From Aquisphaera insulae (GTDB lineage Bacteria > Planctomycetota > Planctomycetia > Isosphaerales > Isosphaeraceae), in assembly GCF_011064615.1 (NCBI RefSeq), contig NZ_JAALJH010000017.1:1-64000 (forward strand): a stretch of DNA of 64,000 bases. Reading direction: 5' to 3'. This document shows, piece by piece, positions 53,229 through 61,807 of the stretch. The notes under the pieces were generated by a model. It worked only from the letters and a program-made list of their open reading frames with translations, had not been told where the DNA came from and made no database searches. The first letter of the stretch is position 1. Each line of letters opens with the position of its first letter. The translations under genes were made by a program, and so were the position numbers.

Positions 53229-54464
53229 ATGTCACGCCGCCAGCCCCGATCGGCCTCGCGCCCTCGCCCCTCGCCCTCGTCGCCGAAGTCCTCGGCCACG
53301 AAGGCCGCCACCACCGCGGCCCGATCGGGCGCCCGATGGTGGAAATCCCGGCGGGCGATCCTGGGGGCCGTCGCGGCCGGCGGGCTGCTGCTGGCCCTGG
53401 CCCTGTTCCTGGTATTCGTCCTGCCGGCGGACACGAAACGGCGGCGGGCGGGTGCCGAGGCCCTGGCGAAGGCCGGGGACTGGAAGGCCGCCCGCGAGGC
53501 CTGGCGCGAGATCAACCGGTCGCCGCGGCCCGACGCCGCGAGCTACCTGGGGGAGGCCCGCGCCTGCCTGGCGCAAGGCCTGGCCGGCCAGGCCGAGGGC
53601 CTGCTCCGCCGCGCCGCCATGGCCGATCCCGCCGCCGCCGAGCCCTGGCTCCTGCTCCTGGAGATCCTCCGCGTCGAGGATCGCCCGGCCGAGGCCCTGG
53701 AGATCGGCCGGCAGATCCTGGACGCCCTGGATCCCGCCAGCCGCCGCGAGCTGCTCCGGGAGCTGACCCTCGCCGCCCTCACCGAGGTCCCCGACGACAT
53801 CGCGCGCTCCACCCTGAGGCGCTGGATCGACGCCGACCCGTTCGACGCCGACGCCCGCGTCGCCCTGATTCGCCGGATCGCCGCGGACCCCCGGGGCGAC
53901 GACCCCGACCGCGACGTCCGCCTCGCCGAGCTCGAACGGCTCGCCGCCGCCCATCCCGACCACCTCGCCTCGCGCGAGGCCCTCATCACCGCCCTGGCCG
54001 ATGCCGGCGAGGTCGACCGCGGCCGCGCCCTGCTCGATTCCTGGCCCGCCGCCGACCGCTCGCGGGCCCGCTACCAGGGCCTCCTCGGCCGCTGGGAGCT
54101 CGACATCGAGCGCCGGCCCGAGCGGGCCGCCGAGGCGCTCTCGCGCGCCCTGGCCGAGGCCCCCCACGACTGGCGGGGCCACTATCGCCTCGCCCGCGCC
54201 TACCAGGCCCTGAACCGGCCCGAGGACGCCCGGCTCGAGGCCGAGGCCGTCCGCCGGATCCGCGAGCTCCTCGACCCCCTGACCCTCGCCCCCCAGCTCG
54301 AATCCGCCCTCGCCAAGCCGGGCGACCCGGCCTCCGCCCGCACCCTGGCCACGCTCTGCGGGCGAGCCGGCCTGGCCCGCCTCGCCGACGCCTGGCGGGC
54401 GCTGCCCCCGGATCCCACCGCCGTGGATCGCCTGGCTCCTCAACGCGGACTAGAATCCAGGTAG
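53229..54464 (+). CDS. Membrane-anchored TPR protein
   Basis: 411 residues. A basic, Ser/Pro/Arg-rich N-tail (about 1-40) is followed by a single membrane span (ILGAVAAGGLLLALALFLVFVLP) and then TPR-like helical repeats: AKAGDWKAAREAWREI, YLGEARACLAQGLAGQAEGLLRRA, PEDARLEAEAVRRI. N-in topology would place the repeats outside the cytoplasm. Repeat proteins of this shape act as scaffolds, but no partner is evident. It is divergent from the hem pair and about 150 bp upstream of the GGDEF gene. Confidence 0.75.
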   Translation: MSRRQPRSASRPRPSPSSPKSSATKAATTAARSGARWWKSRRAILGAVAAGGLLLALALFLVFVLPADTKRRRAGAEALAKAGDWKAAREAWREINRSPRPDAASYLGEARACLAQGLAGQAEGLLRRAAMADPAAAEPWLLLLEILRVEDRPAEALEIGRQILDALDPASRRELLRELTLAALTEVPDDIARSTLRRWIDADPFDADARVALIRRIAADPRGDDPDRDVRLAELERLAAAHPDHLASREALITALADAGEVDRGRALLDSWPAADRSRARYQGLLGRWELDIERRPERAAEALSRALAEAPHDWRGHYRLARAYQALNRPEDARLEAEAVRRIRELLDPLTLAPQLESALAKPGDPASARTLATLCGRAGLARLADAWRALPPDPTAVDRLAPQRGLESR

Positions 54465-54614
54465 CCTTCGGCGCCCTCCCTCGGGTTGCTCCCCGGCAAC
54501 GCGAGCGGCGGCGACGAAACGCGACGTCGATTCCCGCGCGGGACGGGTCACCTCCGGGCTCGAATCCGGGTAAAAAGACAGGGAAGGCATGTCGTCCTAG
54601 CGGAGATTCCGACG

Positions 54615-55688
54615 ATGAGATTCAACGCCATCGCCGCCGTGCGCCCCGACGCGGCGCCCGGCCCGAAGCCCCGGCTCGGCAAGATCCCGGACCTGGATCT
54701 GGACCTGGACCTGGACCTCGGCACGGAGCTGCCCATGGACGAGCTGGATCCCGTCGACCTCCCCGGCAAGGTACTCCTCATCGAACCGTCCGTCGACGAG
54801 CAGGCCTGGCTCCGCAACGAGCTCCTGGCCGGCCAGATGGAGGTGTACACGGCGTCCGACCTGATCACGGCCCGTCGGGCCATCGCGCTCTTCCAGCCCA
54901 ACCTGATCCTCGCCCAGCTCCGCCTCCCGGTCCACGGCGGGCTCGAGCTCGTCCGCTTCCTCAAGGGGGACGCCGAGACCCGGCGGATCCCCGTGATCCT
55001 CTACGCCGACATCGCCTCCGCCGACGAGCGGATCCGCGCCCTCGACCTCGGCGCCGCCGACGTGGTCACCCGGCCGTTCGTCGCCGCCGAGCTCGTCGCC
55101 CGGGTGCGGGCCTCGCTGCGGGCCCGGCACCTGCTGGCGATCCTCGAGCAGCGGGCCCACCTCGACGGCCTCACCGGCCTGGCCAACCGCGGGCTCCTGG
55201 AGGACCGACTCCCCCGCGAGTGGGAGGGGTGCCGGCGGCGCGGCCAGCCCCTGTCCATACTCATGGCGGATCTGGACCATTTCAAGTCCATCAACGACAA
55301 CTATGGCCACGCCGCCGGCGACGAGGTCCTCCGCCGCGCGGCGGCCTCCATGGCCCATTCCGTCCGCGTCAACGACCTGGTCGCCCGCTACGGCGGCGAG
55401 GAATTCGTCGTCGTCGCCCCGGACTGCCCCCCGGAGACCGCCGTCGACCTCGCCGAGCGTTTCCGGCAGTCCGTCGCCTCCCTCCGGATCGTCGAGCACG
55501 GCACCCCGATCCCCGTCACCGCCTCCGTCGGCGTCGCCAGCATCCCCGCCGCCGCCCTCGATTCCTCCACCCCCGCCGAACTCCTCAAGCGGGCCGACGA
55601 GGCCCTCTACCACGCCAAGCAGTCCGGCCGCAACGCCACCTATTTCAACCACCCCACCCGCGGCATGCTCCTGGCGCCGGCGTCATGA
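54615..55688 (+). CDS. GGDEF diguanylate cyclase with degenerate receiver domain
   Basis: 357 residues. A short DLDLDLDLDL tract (GACCTG hexamer repeats) precedes a receiver-like domain (about 50-170) in which the metal-binding acidic pair reads IEPSVDE and the phospho-acceptor position reads LILAQLRLP, so the aspartate is Gln. The GGDEF domain (about 185-345) is intact: HLDGLTGLANRGLLEDRL, DLDHFKSINDNYGHAAGDEVL and the active-site RYGGEEFVVV. It should make cyclic di-GMP, with control not by phosphorylation of this receiver. Cyclic di-GMP commonly controls exopolysaccharide production. Confidence 0.88.
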   Translation: MRFNAIAAVRPDAAPGPKPRLGKIPDLDLDLDLDLGTELPMDELDPVDLPGKVLLIEPSVDEQAWLRNELLAGQMEVYTASDLITARRAIALFQPNLILAQLRLPVHGGLELVRFLKGDAETRRIPVILYADIASADERIRALDLGAADVVTRPFVAAELVARVRASLRARHLLAILEQRAHLDGLTGLANRGLLEDRLPREWEGCRRRGQPLSILMADLDHFKSINDNYGHAAGDEVLRRAAASMAHSVRVNDLVARYGGEEFVVVAPDCPPETAVDLAERFRQSVASLRIVEHGTPIPVTASVGVASIPAAALDSSTPAELLKRADEALYHAKQSGRNATYFNHPTRGMLLAPAS

Positions 55689-55800
55689 ATAGGGGCGAGG
55701 GACGAGGGGCGAGGGGCGAGCAGGAACGGACCTCTGGACGGGGATAGGGACGAGGGGCGAGCAGGCACGGACCTCTGGACGGGGATAGGGACGAGGGGCG
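55687..55800. repeat. Left inverted repeat and 41-bp tandem units
   Basis: GAATAGGGGCGAGGGACGAG begins an end that pairs with the right end at 56200-56230 (GAATAGGGGCGAGGGGCGAG when read in reverse complement). Inside it, two 41-bp tandem copies (55711-55751 and 55752-55792) differ by one base and contain GGACCTCTGGACGGGGATAG. The repeat starts within the stop codon of the GGDEF gene. Confidence 0.8.
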
Positions 55801-55819
55801 AGAAAGAAATGGGGGAAAG

Positions 55820-56179
55820 GTGCAACATTACAGAGAGCTGTTGGTCTGGCAGAAGGGGATGATGCTGGCCCGGTTGTGCTATGAGTCGACGGGGGAGTTT
55901 CCGAGATCGGAAATATTCGGCCTCACAAGCCAGATACGCAGGGCGGGGGCTTCGATCCCGGCCAACATCGCCGAGGGGCATAGCCGATCGCACACGAAGG
56001 AGTTCCTCAATCACCTGAGCATCGCGAAAGGCTCGCTGGCGGAGTTAGAGACTCATCTGATCCTGAGCCAACAGATCGGCTTTCTGACCGAGGAACGTCT
56101 GGCTCTCCTGCTCGTCCAGTGCGATGAAATCAGCCGGATGCTCGCTTCTCTCCGCAAGTCCCTCGAAGCCCGTCTCTGA
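55820..56179 (+). CDS. Four-helix-bundle protein (23S rRNA-intervening-sequence family)
   Basis: 119 residues. Family features: YRELLVWQKGMMLARLCYE, SEIFGLTSQIRRAGASIPANIAEGHSR and EFLNHLSIAKGSLAELETHL, then QIGFLTEERL. This is the small S23/IVP-type four-helix bundle seen in many bacteria, originally found in rRNA intervening sequences but here not inside an rRNA gene. Its function is not established. It is bracketed by GC-rich inverted repeats that touch the stop codons of both neighbours, which suggests it arrived as a small cassette. Confidence 0.9.
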   Translation: MQHYRELLVWQKGMMLARLCYESTGEFPRSEIFGLTSQIRRAGASIPANIAEGHSRSHTKEFLNHLSIAKGSLAELETHLILSQQIGFLTEERLALLLVQCDEISRMLASLRKSLEARL

Positions 56180-56199
56180 ACCGTCCCCTTCCTCCCCTC

Positions 56200-56230
56200 A
56201 CCCCTCGCCCCTCGCCCCTCGCCCCTATTC
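56200..56230. repeat. Right inverted repeat of the four-helix-bundle cassette
   Basis: ACCCCTCGCCCCTCGCCCCT continuing to CGCCCCTATTC. It is the near-perfect reverse complement of the left end at 55687-55716 and overlaps the stop codon of the UDP-glucose dehydrogenase gene (56225-56227). Confidence 0.75.
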
Positions 56231-57538
56231 CCGTCCCGCCGGCAGGCCGATGCCCTGATAGGTGAAGCCCAGGGCGGCCATCCGGGCCGGGTCGTAGACG
56301 TTACGGCCGTCGAAGATGTAGGGCTGGCGGAGCAGCCGGCGCATGACCTCGAAGTCCGGGTTTCGGAACTCGTTCCACTCGGTGGCGATGACCAGGGCAT
56401 CGGCCTGCTCGATCGCGCCGTAGGGGCGGTCGCAGTAGGTGAGCTTGTCGCCGTAGATCGCCTTCACGTTCCCGATGGCCTCGGGGTCGTGGACGCGGAC
56501 GGTGGCCCCTTCCTTCAGGAGTGCGTCGATCAGGACCAGGGCGGGGGCCTCGCGGATGTCGTCGGTCCTCGGCTTGAAGGCGAGCCCCCACACGGCGATG
56601 GTCGCCCCGCCGAGGGCATCCTTGAAGTGCCCCTTGAGCTTGGCGAAGAGGACGTCCTTCTGGGCCTCGTTGACCTCGTCAACGGCCTCCATCAGCCGGG
56701 CGGGCATCCCCTTGGACGCGGCCATGTGGATGGCCGCGCGGACGTCCTTGGGGAAGCAGCTCCCGCCGTAGCCGACCCCCGGGTGCAGGAAGTGGAAGCC
56801 GATCCGCTGGTCGTGGCCGATCCCCCGCCGCACCTCGTTGATATCGGCGCCGAAGGCCTCGCAGAGGTTGGCCATCTCGTTGATGAAGCTGATCTTGGTG
56901 GCGAGCAGGCAGTTGGCCACGTACTTGGTCATCTCGGCGCTCTCGGGCGACATGACCAGGAACGGCCGGTCGGTGCGGAGGAACGGCGCGTACAGCTCGT
57001 GGAGCCTGTCCGCGACCTCTTCCCGCCGGGCGCCGACGACGACGCGGTCGGGCTTGTTGAAGTCGTCGATCGCCGCCCCCTCCTTGAGGAACTCGGGGTT
57101 GCTGGCGACGTCGAACGGGACCCTCGCGACCTCCTTCATCCGGCGGGCGAGCTCGGCGTTGGTGCCGACCGGGACGGTGCTCTTGATCACCAGGATCTTC
57201 GGCTCCTTCAGGCATCCCGCCACCTGCTCGCCGACCGCCCAGACGCCGGAGAGGTCCGCGCCGCCGTGATCCCCCTGGGGCGTCCCCACGGCGATGAAGA
57301 CGATCTCCGCCTCCGCGATCCCCTCGGCCAGATCGGTCGTGAACTTGAGCCGCCCGTCGCGCGTGTTCCGGTGGACCAGCTCCGACAGGCCCGGCTCGTA
57401 GATCGGGATCTTCCCGTTCTTCAGGGCCTCGACCTTGGCCGCGACCTTGTCGATGCAGACGACGTCATTGCCGCTCTCCGCCAGGCACGTCCCCTGAACC
57501 AGCCCGACATACCCGGTTCCGATGACAGCGATCTTCAC
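56225..57538 (-). CDS. ugd: UDP-glucose 6-dehydrogenase
   Basis: 437 residues, GTG start preceded by GAGGAG. It oxidises UDP-glucose to UDP-glucuronate with NAD+. The Rossmann motif [20 protein letters not shown] opens the protein; IFIAVGTPQ-like ([10 protein letters not shown]) and [10 protein letters not shown] follow. The catalytic cysteine is in [12 protein letters not shown], and the C-terminal domain has [19 protein letters not shown]. The enzyme supplies uronic acid precursors for surface polysaccharides and probably serves the locus at 5-24 kb, although it is encoded 32 kb away. Confidence 0.95.
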   Translation of the reverse strand: MKIAVIGTGYVGLVQGTCLAESGNDVVCIDKVAAKVEALKNGKIPIYEPGLSELVHRNTRDGRLKFTTDLAEGIAEAEIVFIAVGTPQGDHGGADLSGVWAVGEQVAGCLKEPKILVIKSTVPVGTNAELARRMKEVARVPFDVASNPEFLKEGAAIDDFNKPDRVVVGARREEVADRLHELYAPFLRTDRPFLVMSPESAEMTKYVANCLLATKISFINEMANLCEAFGADINEVRRGIGHDQRIGFHFLHPGVGYGGSCFPKDVRAAIHMAASKGMPARLMEAVDEVNEAQKDVLFAKLKGHFKDALGGATIAVWGLAFKPRTDDIREAPALVLIDALLKEGATVRVHDPEAIGNVKAIYGDKLTYCDRPYGAIEQADALVIATEWNEFRNPDFEVMRRLLRQPYIFDGRNVYDPARMAALGFTYQGIGLPAGRE

Positions 57539-58388
57539 GGTCTTGCAGTCTCCTCGGTTGGCCCGGCTCCACGGCGTTTGAACGCACCTCCGGTGTCCCC
57601 CGCCCGGGGCATCCCGTCCCGGCTGAGGTATCCTTCGCCTAGATCTCATTATGAGGCAAGACCTTTCGGCCCAACAAGCCGATCCATCCCGTGAGCCGGC
57701 CTCGAACGGCCGGACTCCGGAGCTCGGAGTCCTTGACGGTTGGCGCCGGGTGGCCGTGGAGGAACGCCACGGAGGGCGAGCCGTCGGGGGAGCCATGCCT
57801 CACTCCCGGGCCGATGCGATCCCGCGGCATTCCATCACGACCACTCGGCATCTCTGCGTGGGTGCAAGGAGCGCCAGGCTCCCTCGTCGCGACTCGCGAC
57901 CGTTCCATCTCGAGTCCCTCCGCCTCGATGATTGATGCAGTCATGCGTAACACCTCGCCTCGATGACATACCCTGGTCAGCGAGCCTTGGGGATACCGGA
58001 CGATGCCGATTGGCCATTTCTCCCGATCTATCATCAAGAACCGCGCGCACTTTCCCCGATGGGATCCGATGCTTTCGATGTCGCGGTTCGGTGGAACCAT
58101 CGTCCCGCGCGGCCATTGTCGGGCCTCGGGCCCTGGCCGAGTCGGTTGTCTCTGTCCATGGAGGCGAGGATCAGGACGGCCATGGGCTGGCCAGTCCTGA
58201 GGATCGGACGTCTCGGGCGCGGGATGGCGTGCCCGGACGCAGATGCGATGCTCTCCGTCGCATGCTCGGCCCCCTGGCCGGAGTATCCACCCCGCCGGCT
58301 CACCAGGATCTCCGCCCGACGTCTCGTTTCCGACCGGCCCCCTCCCGGCCGTATGCTGTCGCCCTGTTCAGGATGGGGAGAAGATATC
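57539..58388. other. Intergenic region, 850 bp
   Basis: Several long open frames overlap here on both strands (for example 57639-58100 minus and 57963-58388 plus), but none shows a recognisable domain or a sensible start, and their composition looks like chance frames. It holds the divergent promoters of ugd and the sulfotransferase-like gene. I see no strong repeat. Confidence 0.4.
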
Positions 58389-59528
58389 ATGCACCATCCC
58401 ATCAACTTGATCCTGCACCCGGGACATTCCAAGTGCGGATCCACCGCCATCCAATCAAGCCTCTACCACGACCTCGAGGTGCTCGAGCGGAAATCGGTGT
58501 TCATCCCCGACAGCAGGCTCCGGTTCCGATTCGAGCCGATCCTGGGGCCGGCCCATTCGATTCCCCCGGTCTCGTATTTTCAGGATCTGATGACGGGCAT
58601 GCTCGACCTGTCACACCTCGAACGCCGGATCGACGAGGCGCTGGCCCACGCCGCGGACGCCGGTTGCAGGACGATCCTGATCTCGTCCGAGAACCTGTGC
58701 AACCTCCATCTCACGCACGCCCAGGCGATGCACCGGCTGCTGGCCTCGCTGTTTTCGAGGGTCAAGGTCATCTATTACATCCGGCAGCCGGATGACTGGA
58801 TCTTCTCGGCGTGGCAGCAGTGGGGCCACAAGCTTGGCCAATCGCTCGGGGAATGGACGGACTATTGCCTGCTCACGGGGCTGCCCGCGTTCCTGTCCAA
58901 CGCAACTCGGTTCCAGGAGATCTACGGGGAAGGCAGCGTCTCGGTGATCCCCGTGCATCGCTCGGCGTTCCCGGCCGGCGGCCTCCTGGCCGACTTCTAC
59001 GAGCGGCTCGGCGTGGAGCCGCCCGACCCCCGCACGTCCGCCGGGCATCAGAACCTGTCCCTGAACCCCTACCTGTGCGAGGTCCTCGGGTCCATCGACG
59101 GCATCTACTCCTCGATCGACGACAATTCGGTCCGCGGCCTGTTCGAGACCCTGTGCCCCCCCGAGCTCCTGTTCGGCCGGGACAGGAACTACATGGGCAA
59201 GGGACTCCGCGATCGGATCCTCGATTTCTACGAGGCCGACGATCGGGAGCTTCACCGACGGTTCTTCGGCTCCCTGGAGTTCGACGAGATCTTCGCCCGG
59301 CCCGTCGAGGCCGGGGGGGAGCCGCCCCACGCGCGCATGGAAGGGCTCAAGAATGTCCTCGCGATCAACACGAGATTGCTCCTTCATCTGATCAGGACGG
59401 TGGAGGAGGGATCGCCTCCCGCGGTGAAGCGGGGTCCGCTCGATGTCTCGGCCTGGCCGGCCGTGCCCCGGGCGGAGGTCCATCGGATGCAGGCGGGCGC
59501 GGAGGTCCGTCGGATGCAGGCGGGCTAG
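58389..59528 (+). CDS. Sulfotransferase-like protein
   Basis: 379 residues. ATG at 58389 follows GGGGAG. The N-terminus LILHPGHSKCGSTAIQSSL matches the 5'-phosphosulfate-binding loop of PAPS-dependent sulfotransferases (usually x-x-x-K-T-G-T-T/S), here with Lys-Cys-Gly-Ser. IYYIRQPDDWIFSAWQQW corresponds to the 3'-phosphate-binding R-x-P-x-x-x-x-S element. The C-terminus carries two 9-residue repeats, AEVHRMQAG and AEVRRMQAG. It may sulfate a surface glycan; alternatively it is a PAPS-loop-like protein of unknown substrate. It stands alone. Confidence 0.72.
   Translation: MHHPINLILHPGHSKCGSTAIQSSLYHDLEVLERKSVFIPDSRLRFRFEPILGPAHSIPPVSYFQDLMTGMLDLSHLERRIDEALAHAADAGCRTILISSENLCNLHLTHAQAMHRLLASLFSRVKVIYYIRQPDDWIFSAWQQWGHKLGQSLGEWTDYCLLTGLPAFLSNATRFQEIYGEGSVSVIPVHRSAFPAGGLLADFYERLGVEPPDPRTSAGHQNLSLNPYLCEVLGSIDGIYSSIDDNSVRGLFETLCPPELLFGRDRNYMGKGLRDRILDFYEADDRELHRRFFGSLEFDEIFARPVEAGGEPPHARMEGLKNVLAINTRLLLHLIRTVEEGSPPAVKRGPLDVSAWPAVPRAEVHRMQAGAEVRRMQAG
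59472..59525 (+). repeat. 27-bp tandem repeat at the 3' end of the sulfotransferase-like gene
   Basis: Two copies (59472-59498, 59499-59525) differ by one base and encode AEV(H/R)RMQAG directly before the stop codon. This looks like recent slippage. Confidence 0.85.
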
Positions 59529-59743
59529 GCTCCGCGGCCGATGTCCGCGGGGCCCGGGGCCGGGCGCGGCTCGCCGCCGCGGCGCACGGGCATTCGGGAT
59601 CGATCGGCGGGGCCCACTTGACAATTCGACGACGCTTCATTCAAGTGAATTGATGGGGTTCGACTCGAGTCGGCTCGGCTTGAACCTCGGCGATCGGCGG
59701 CGTTCCGAATTGTCGGTGCTGGTCATTCGGGGCCGGAAGCTCG

Positions 59744-60088
59744 ATGCGACGGCGTGCTCACCGAATCTTGCTGGCCTCGTTCCTGGCCCTCTACGCGGGC
59801 ATCTCGCTCGGCGGGGCCGGCCTGCATGCGCTGCCCGGATTCGGTCATGACCCCGCGTCGCTCTCGTCGGAACTGCCGAAGGCTCCGGGGCATCCCGCCG
59901 GCTCGCACGACCGGGCCGCGGACGACTGCCCGTTCTGCCATTTCCACGCCCAGGGCCAGCTCGTCGCCGATCCCTGGGGCGCCTGGCTCGTGGACGTCCT
60001 GCGGATCCGCCCCGCGGACGACCCGCCGCTCGTCTTCCCCCCGGCCCTCGATCGCCCGTCCGCCCCGCGCGCCCCGCCCCTCGCCTGA
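59744..60088 (+). CDS. Small exported His/Cys-rich protein
   Basis: 114 residues. Signal peptide RILLASFLALYAGISLGGAGLHAL, then a short mature part with DDCPFCHFHAQGQL (Cys-x2-Cys-x-x-His) and an earlier His pair (GHPAGSHD), suggesting a metal or haem ligand set. It resembles the small DUF2946-like exported proteins only loosely. No function can be assigned. An overlapping frame at 59754-60098 is compositionally inferior. Located 228 bp upstream of a prepilin-like gene on the same strand. Confidence 0.65.
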   Translation: MRRRAHRILLASFLALYAGISLGGAGLHALPGFGHDPASLSSELPKAPGHPAGSHDRAADDCPFCHFHAQGQLVADPWGAWLVDVLRIRPADDPPLVFPPALDRPSAPRAPPLA

Positions 60089-60316
60089 ACCTTCCTGACG
60101 CGGGCCCCCGCGCCCGCCCCCGGGCCGAACTCCCGTCGGCCCGCATTCGCCGCCCCGACCGGGACGCGCCCTCGCGCGGATCGGATCGGCGGTCGACGCG
60201 ACCCCTCGCCATGACAAATCCTCGTCTCGACGCGACGCCAGGGGCCGCGCCCCCGCGCCGGCCGCCGTTGCGTCCGTGAAGCCATCATCCACCCCCGATC
60301 CCATCCGAGGCCCACC

Positions 60317-61279
60317 TTGCGTCACCGCGCCTTCACCCTGATCGAATTGCTCGTCGTGATCGCCATCATCGCGGTCCTGATCGCGTTACTCTTGCCGGCG
60401 GTCCAGTCCGCGCGTGAAGCGGCCCGGCGCGCCCAGTGCACGAACAACCTGAAGCAGATCGGCCTGGCCATGCACAACTATCACGAGACCCACGGCCAGT
60501 TCCCGTGCGGCTACCTGATCCTGCCGGGGGGCAACGCGAACATGGGCACGCCCGATCCGCTGACCCGCGACACCGGCCCCGGCTGGGCCTGGGGCTCCTT
60601 GCTCCTGCCGTACATGGAGCAGTCGCCCCTTTACGCCTCGCTCAACGTCAACCTGCCGTGCTGGTCGATGGCGAACACGACCGGCGCGCGGACCTCGCTG
60701 AACGCCTTCCTGTGCCCGTCGGTCAGCGAGTCTTCGCTGCAATACGACGTGAAGGACGAGGGGGGGAACGTCCTGGCCCGGTTCAGCCGGTCGCACTACG
60801 CGGCGAGCGCCGGCCGCCGCGAGGCCTGGGGCTACGCGGCCGACGACTGGACGACGCTGGCCGACGGGCCGATCTACCGGAACAGCCGGACCCGGGCCGC
60901 CTCGGTCACCGACGGGCTCTCCAACACGATCTTCGTCGGCGAGCACAGCGCCGTGCTCAGCGACAAGACCTGGGTCGGCATCGTCCCCGGCGCGATCGGC
61001 TGCCCGACGCCGCGGTTCGCGACCTCCTGGTGCGACGTGGCGGCCACCCAGGCCCTGGTCCACAGCGGCCCGAACGTCGGCGAGGACCCGCCCCTGATCC
61101 ACCCGCCGAACGCCCGCTCCGCCAAGCTCTGCGGGATGTTCGCGGAGCATCCCGACGGCTGCAACGTGCTGATGGGCGACGGCAGCGTCCGCTTCGCCCG
61201 GTCGAGCATCAGCCAGGCCGTCTGGCCCGCCCTGGCGACCTGCTCCGGCGGCGAGGTCATCAGCGCCGATTCGTATTGA
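60317..61279 (+). CDS. DUF1559 domain prepilin-like protein
   Basis: 320 residues with a TTG start. It begins [28 protein letters not shown], the canonical prepilin N-terminus (cleavage before Phe and methylation, Glu at +5), then [25 protein letters not shown] of DUF1559 and the closing MGDGSVRFA and [10 protein letters not shown]. It is likely processed by the type II/IV prepilin peptidase and located in a pseudopilus or the envelope. Of the DUF1559 proteins here it is the only one with an intact prepilin site. A lipoprotein gene follows 29 bp downstream. Confidence 0.93.
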   Translation: MRHRAFTLIELLVVIAIIAVLIALLLPAVQSAREAARRAQCTNNLKQIGLAMHNYHETHGQFPCGYLILPGGNANMGTPDPLTRDTGPGWAWGSLLLPYMEQSPLYASLNVNLPCWSMANTTGARTSLNAFLCPSVSESSLQYDVKDEGGNVLARFSRSHYAASAGRREAWGYAADDWTTLADGPIYRNSRTRAASVTDGLSNTIFVGEHSAVLSDKTWVGIVPGAIGCPTPRFATSWCDVAATQALVHSGPNVGEDPPLIHPPNARSAKLCGMFAEHPDGCNVLMGDGSVRFARSSISQAVWPALATCSGGEVISADSY

Positions 61280-61308
61280 GGCCCGCACCGAGGAGGAGGA
61301 ACCCGCCC

Positions 61309-61722
61309 ATGATGACATCGCCTCGTCGGCCGCTGATCCTCGCGCTCGCGCTCTCGCTCGTGCTTGGCGGCTGCGGCGGCCCGCCCCAGGTCGCCGCGGA
61401 TAACCGGGAGATTATCACCTCCCTGGCCACGGCCGTCTCGGCCCGGAATTCCGAATGGCTCGAGTCCAACGCCCGCCTCATCGAGAAGCGCCGGGCCGAG
61501 GGACACGTCTCGGACGCCGAGCATCAGGTCTTCTCGGCCATCGTCGCGAAGGCCCGGTCGGGCGACTGGCCGGCCGCGGAGCGCGACGCGTACGCCCTCC
61601 GCGAGGCCCAGGCCCCCACCGCCGAGGACCTGAAGAACCTCGAGCGGCGCAAGCTCGACCCCGGGCACCGGGGCCAGAAGGCTGTGGCCAAGATACCCTT
61701 ACGCGGTCGTTCCCCGCAGTAA
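61309..61722 (+). CDS. Small lipoprotein of unknown function
   Basis: 137 residues. ATG at 61309 follows a strong GAGGAGGAGG site. Lipobox LALSLVLGGCGG near residues 12-23 indicates lipid attachment at Cys. The mature part is short and helical (IITSLATAVSARNSEWLES, HQVFSAIVAKARSGDW). It lies downstream of the DUF1559 prepilin-like gene in a probable two-gene unit, a pairing seen often with DUF1559 genes in planctomycetes. Role unknown. Confidence 0.85.
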   Translation: MMTSPRRPLILALALSLVLGGCGGPPQVAADNREIITSLATAVSARNSEWLESNARLIEKRRAEGHVSDAEHQVFSAIVAKARSGDWPAAERDAYALREAQAPTAEDLKNLERRKLDPGHRGQKAVAKIPLRGRSPQ

Positions 61723-61807
61723 CCCACTACTCCTTCTCCCTGTCCATCCGGATGCCCGCCGAGCCCGGATGAACAGGGAAAGCGGCGCCGTATCCGGCCG
61801 CGGGTGT

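Noticed and set aside
55711-55792. Two 41-bp tandem units considered as a CRISPR-like array
   Set aside because: The units are directly adjacent with no unique spacers and no cas genes nearby.
57639-58100. 153-codon minus-strand frame between ugd and the sulfotransferase-like gene
   Set aside because: No domain, no ribosome-binding site and chance-like composition; several other frames overlap it equally well.
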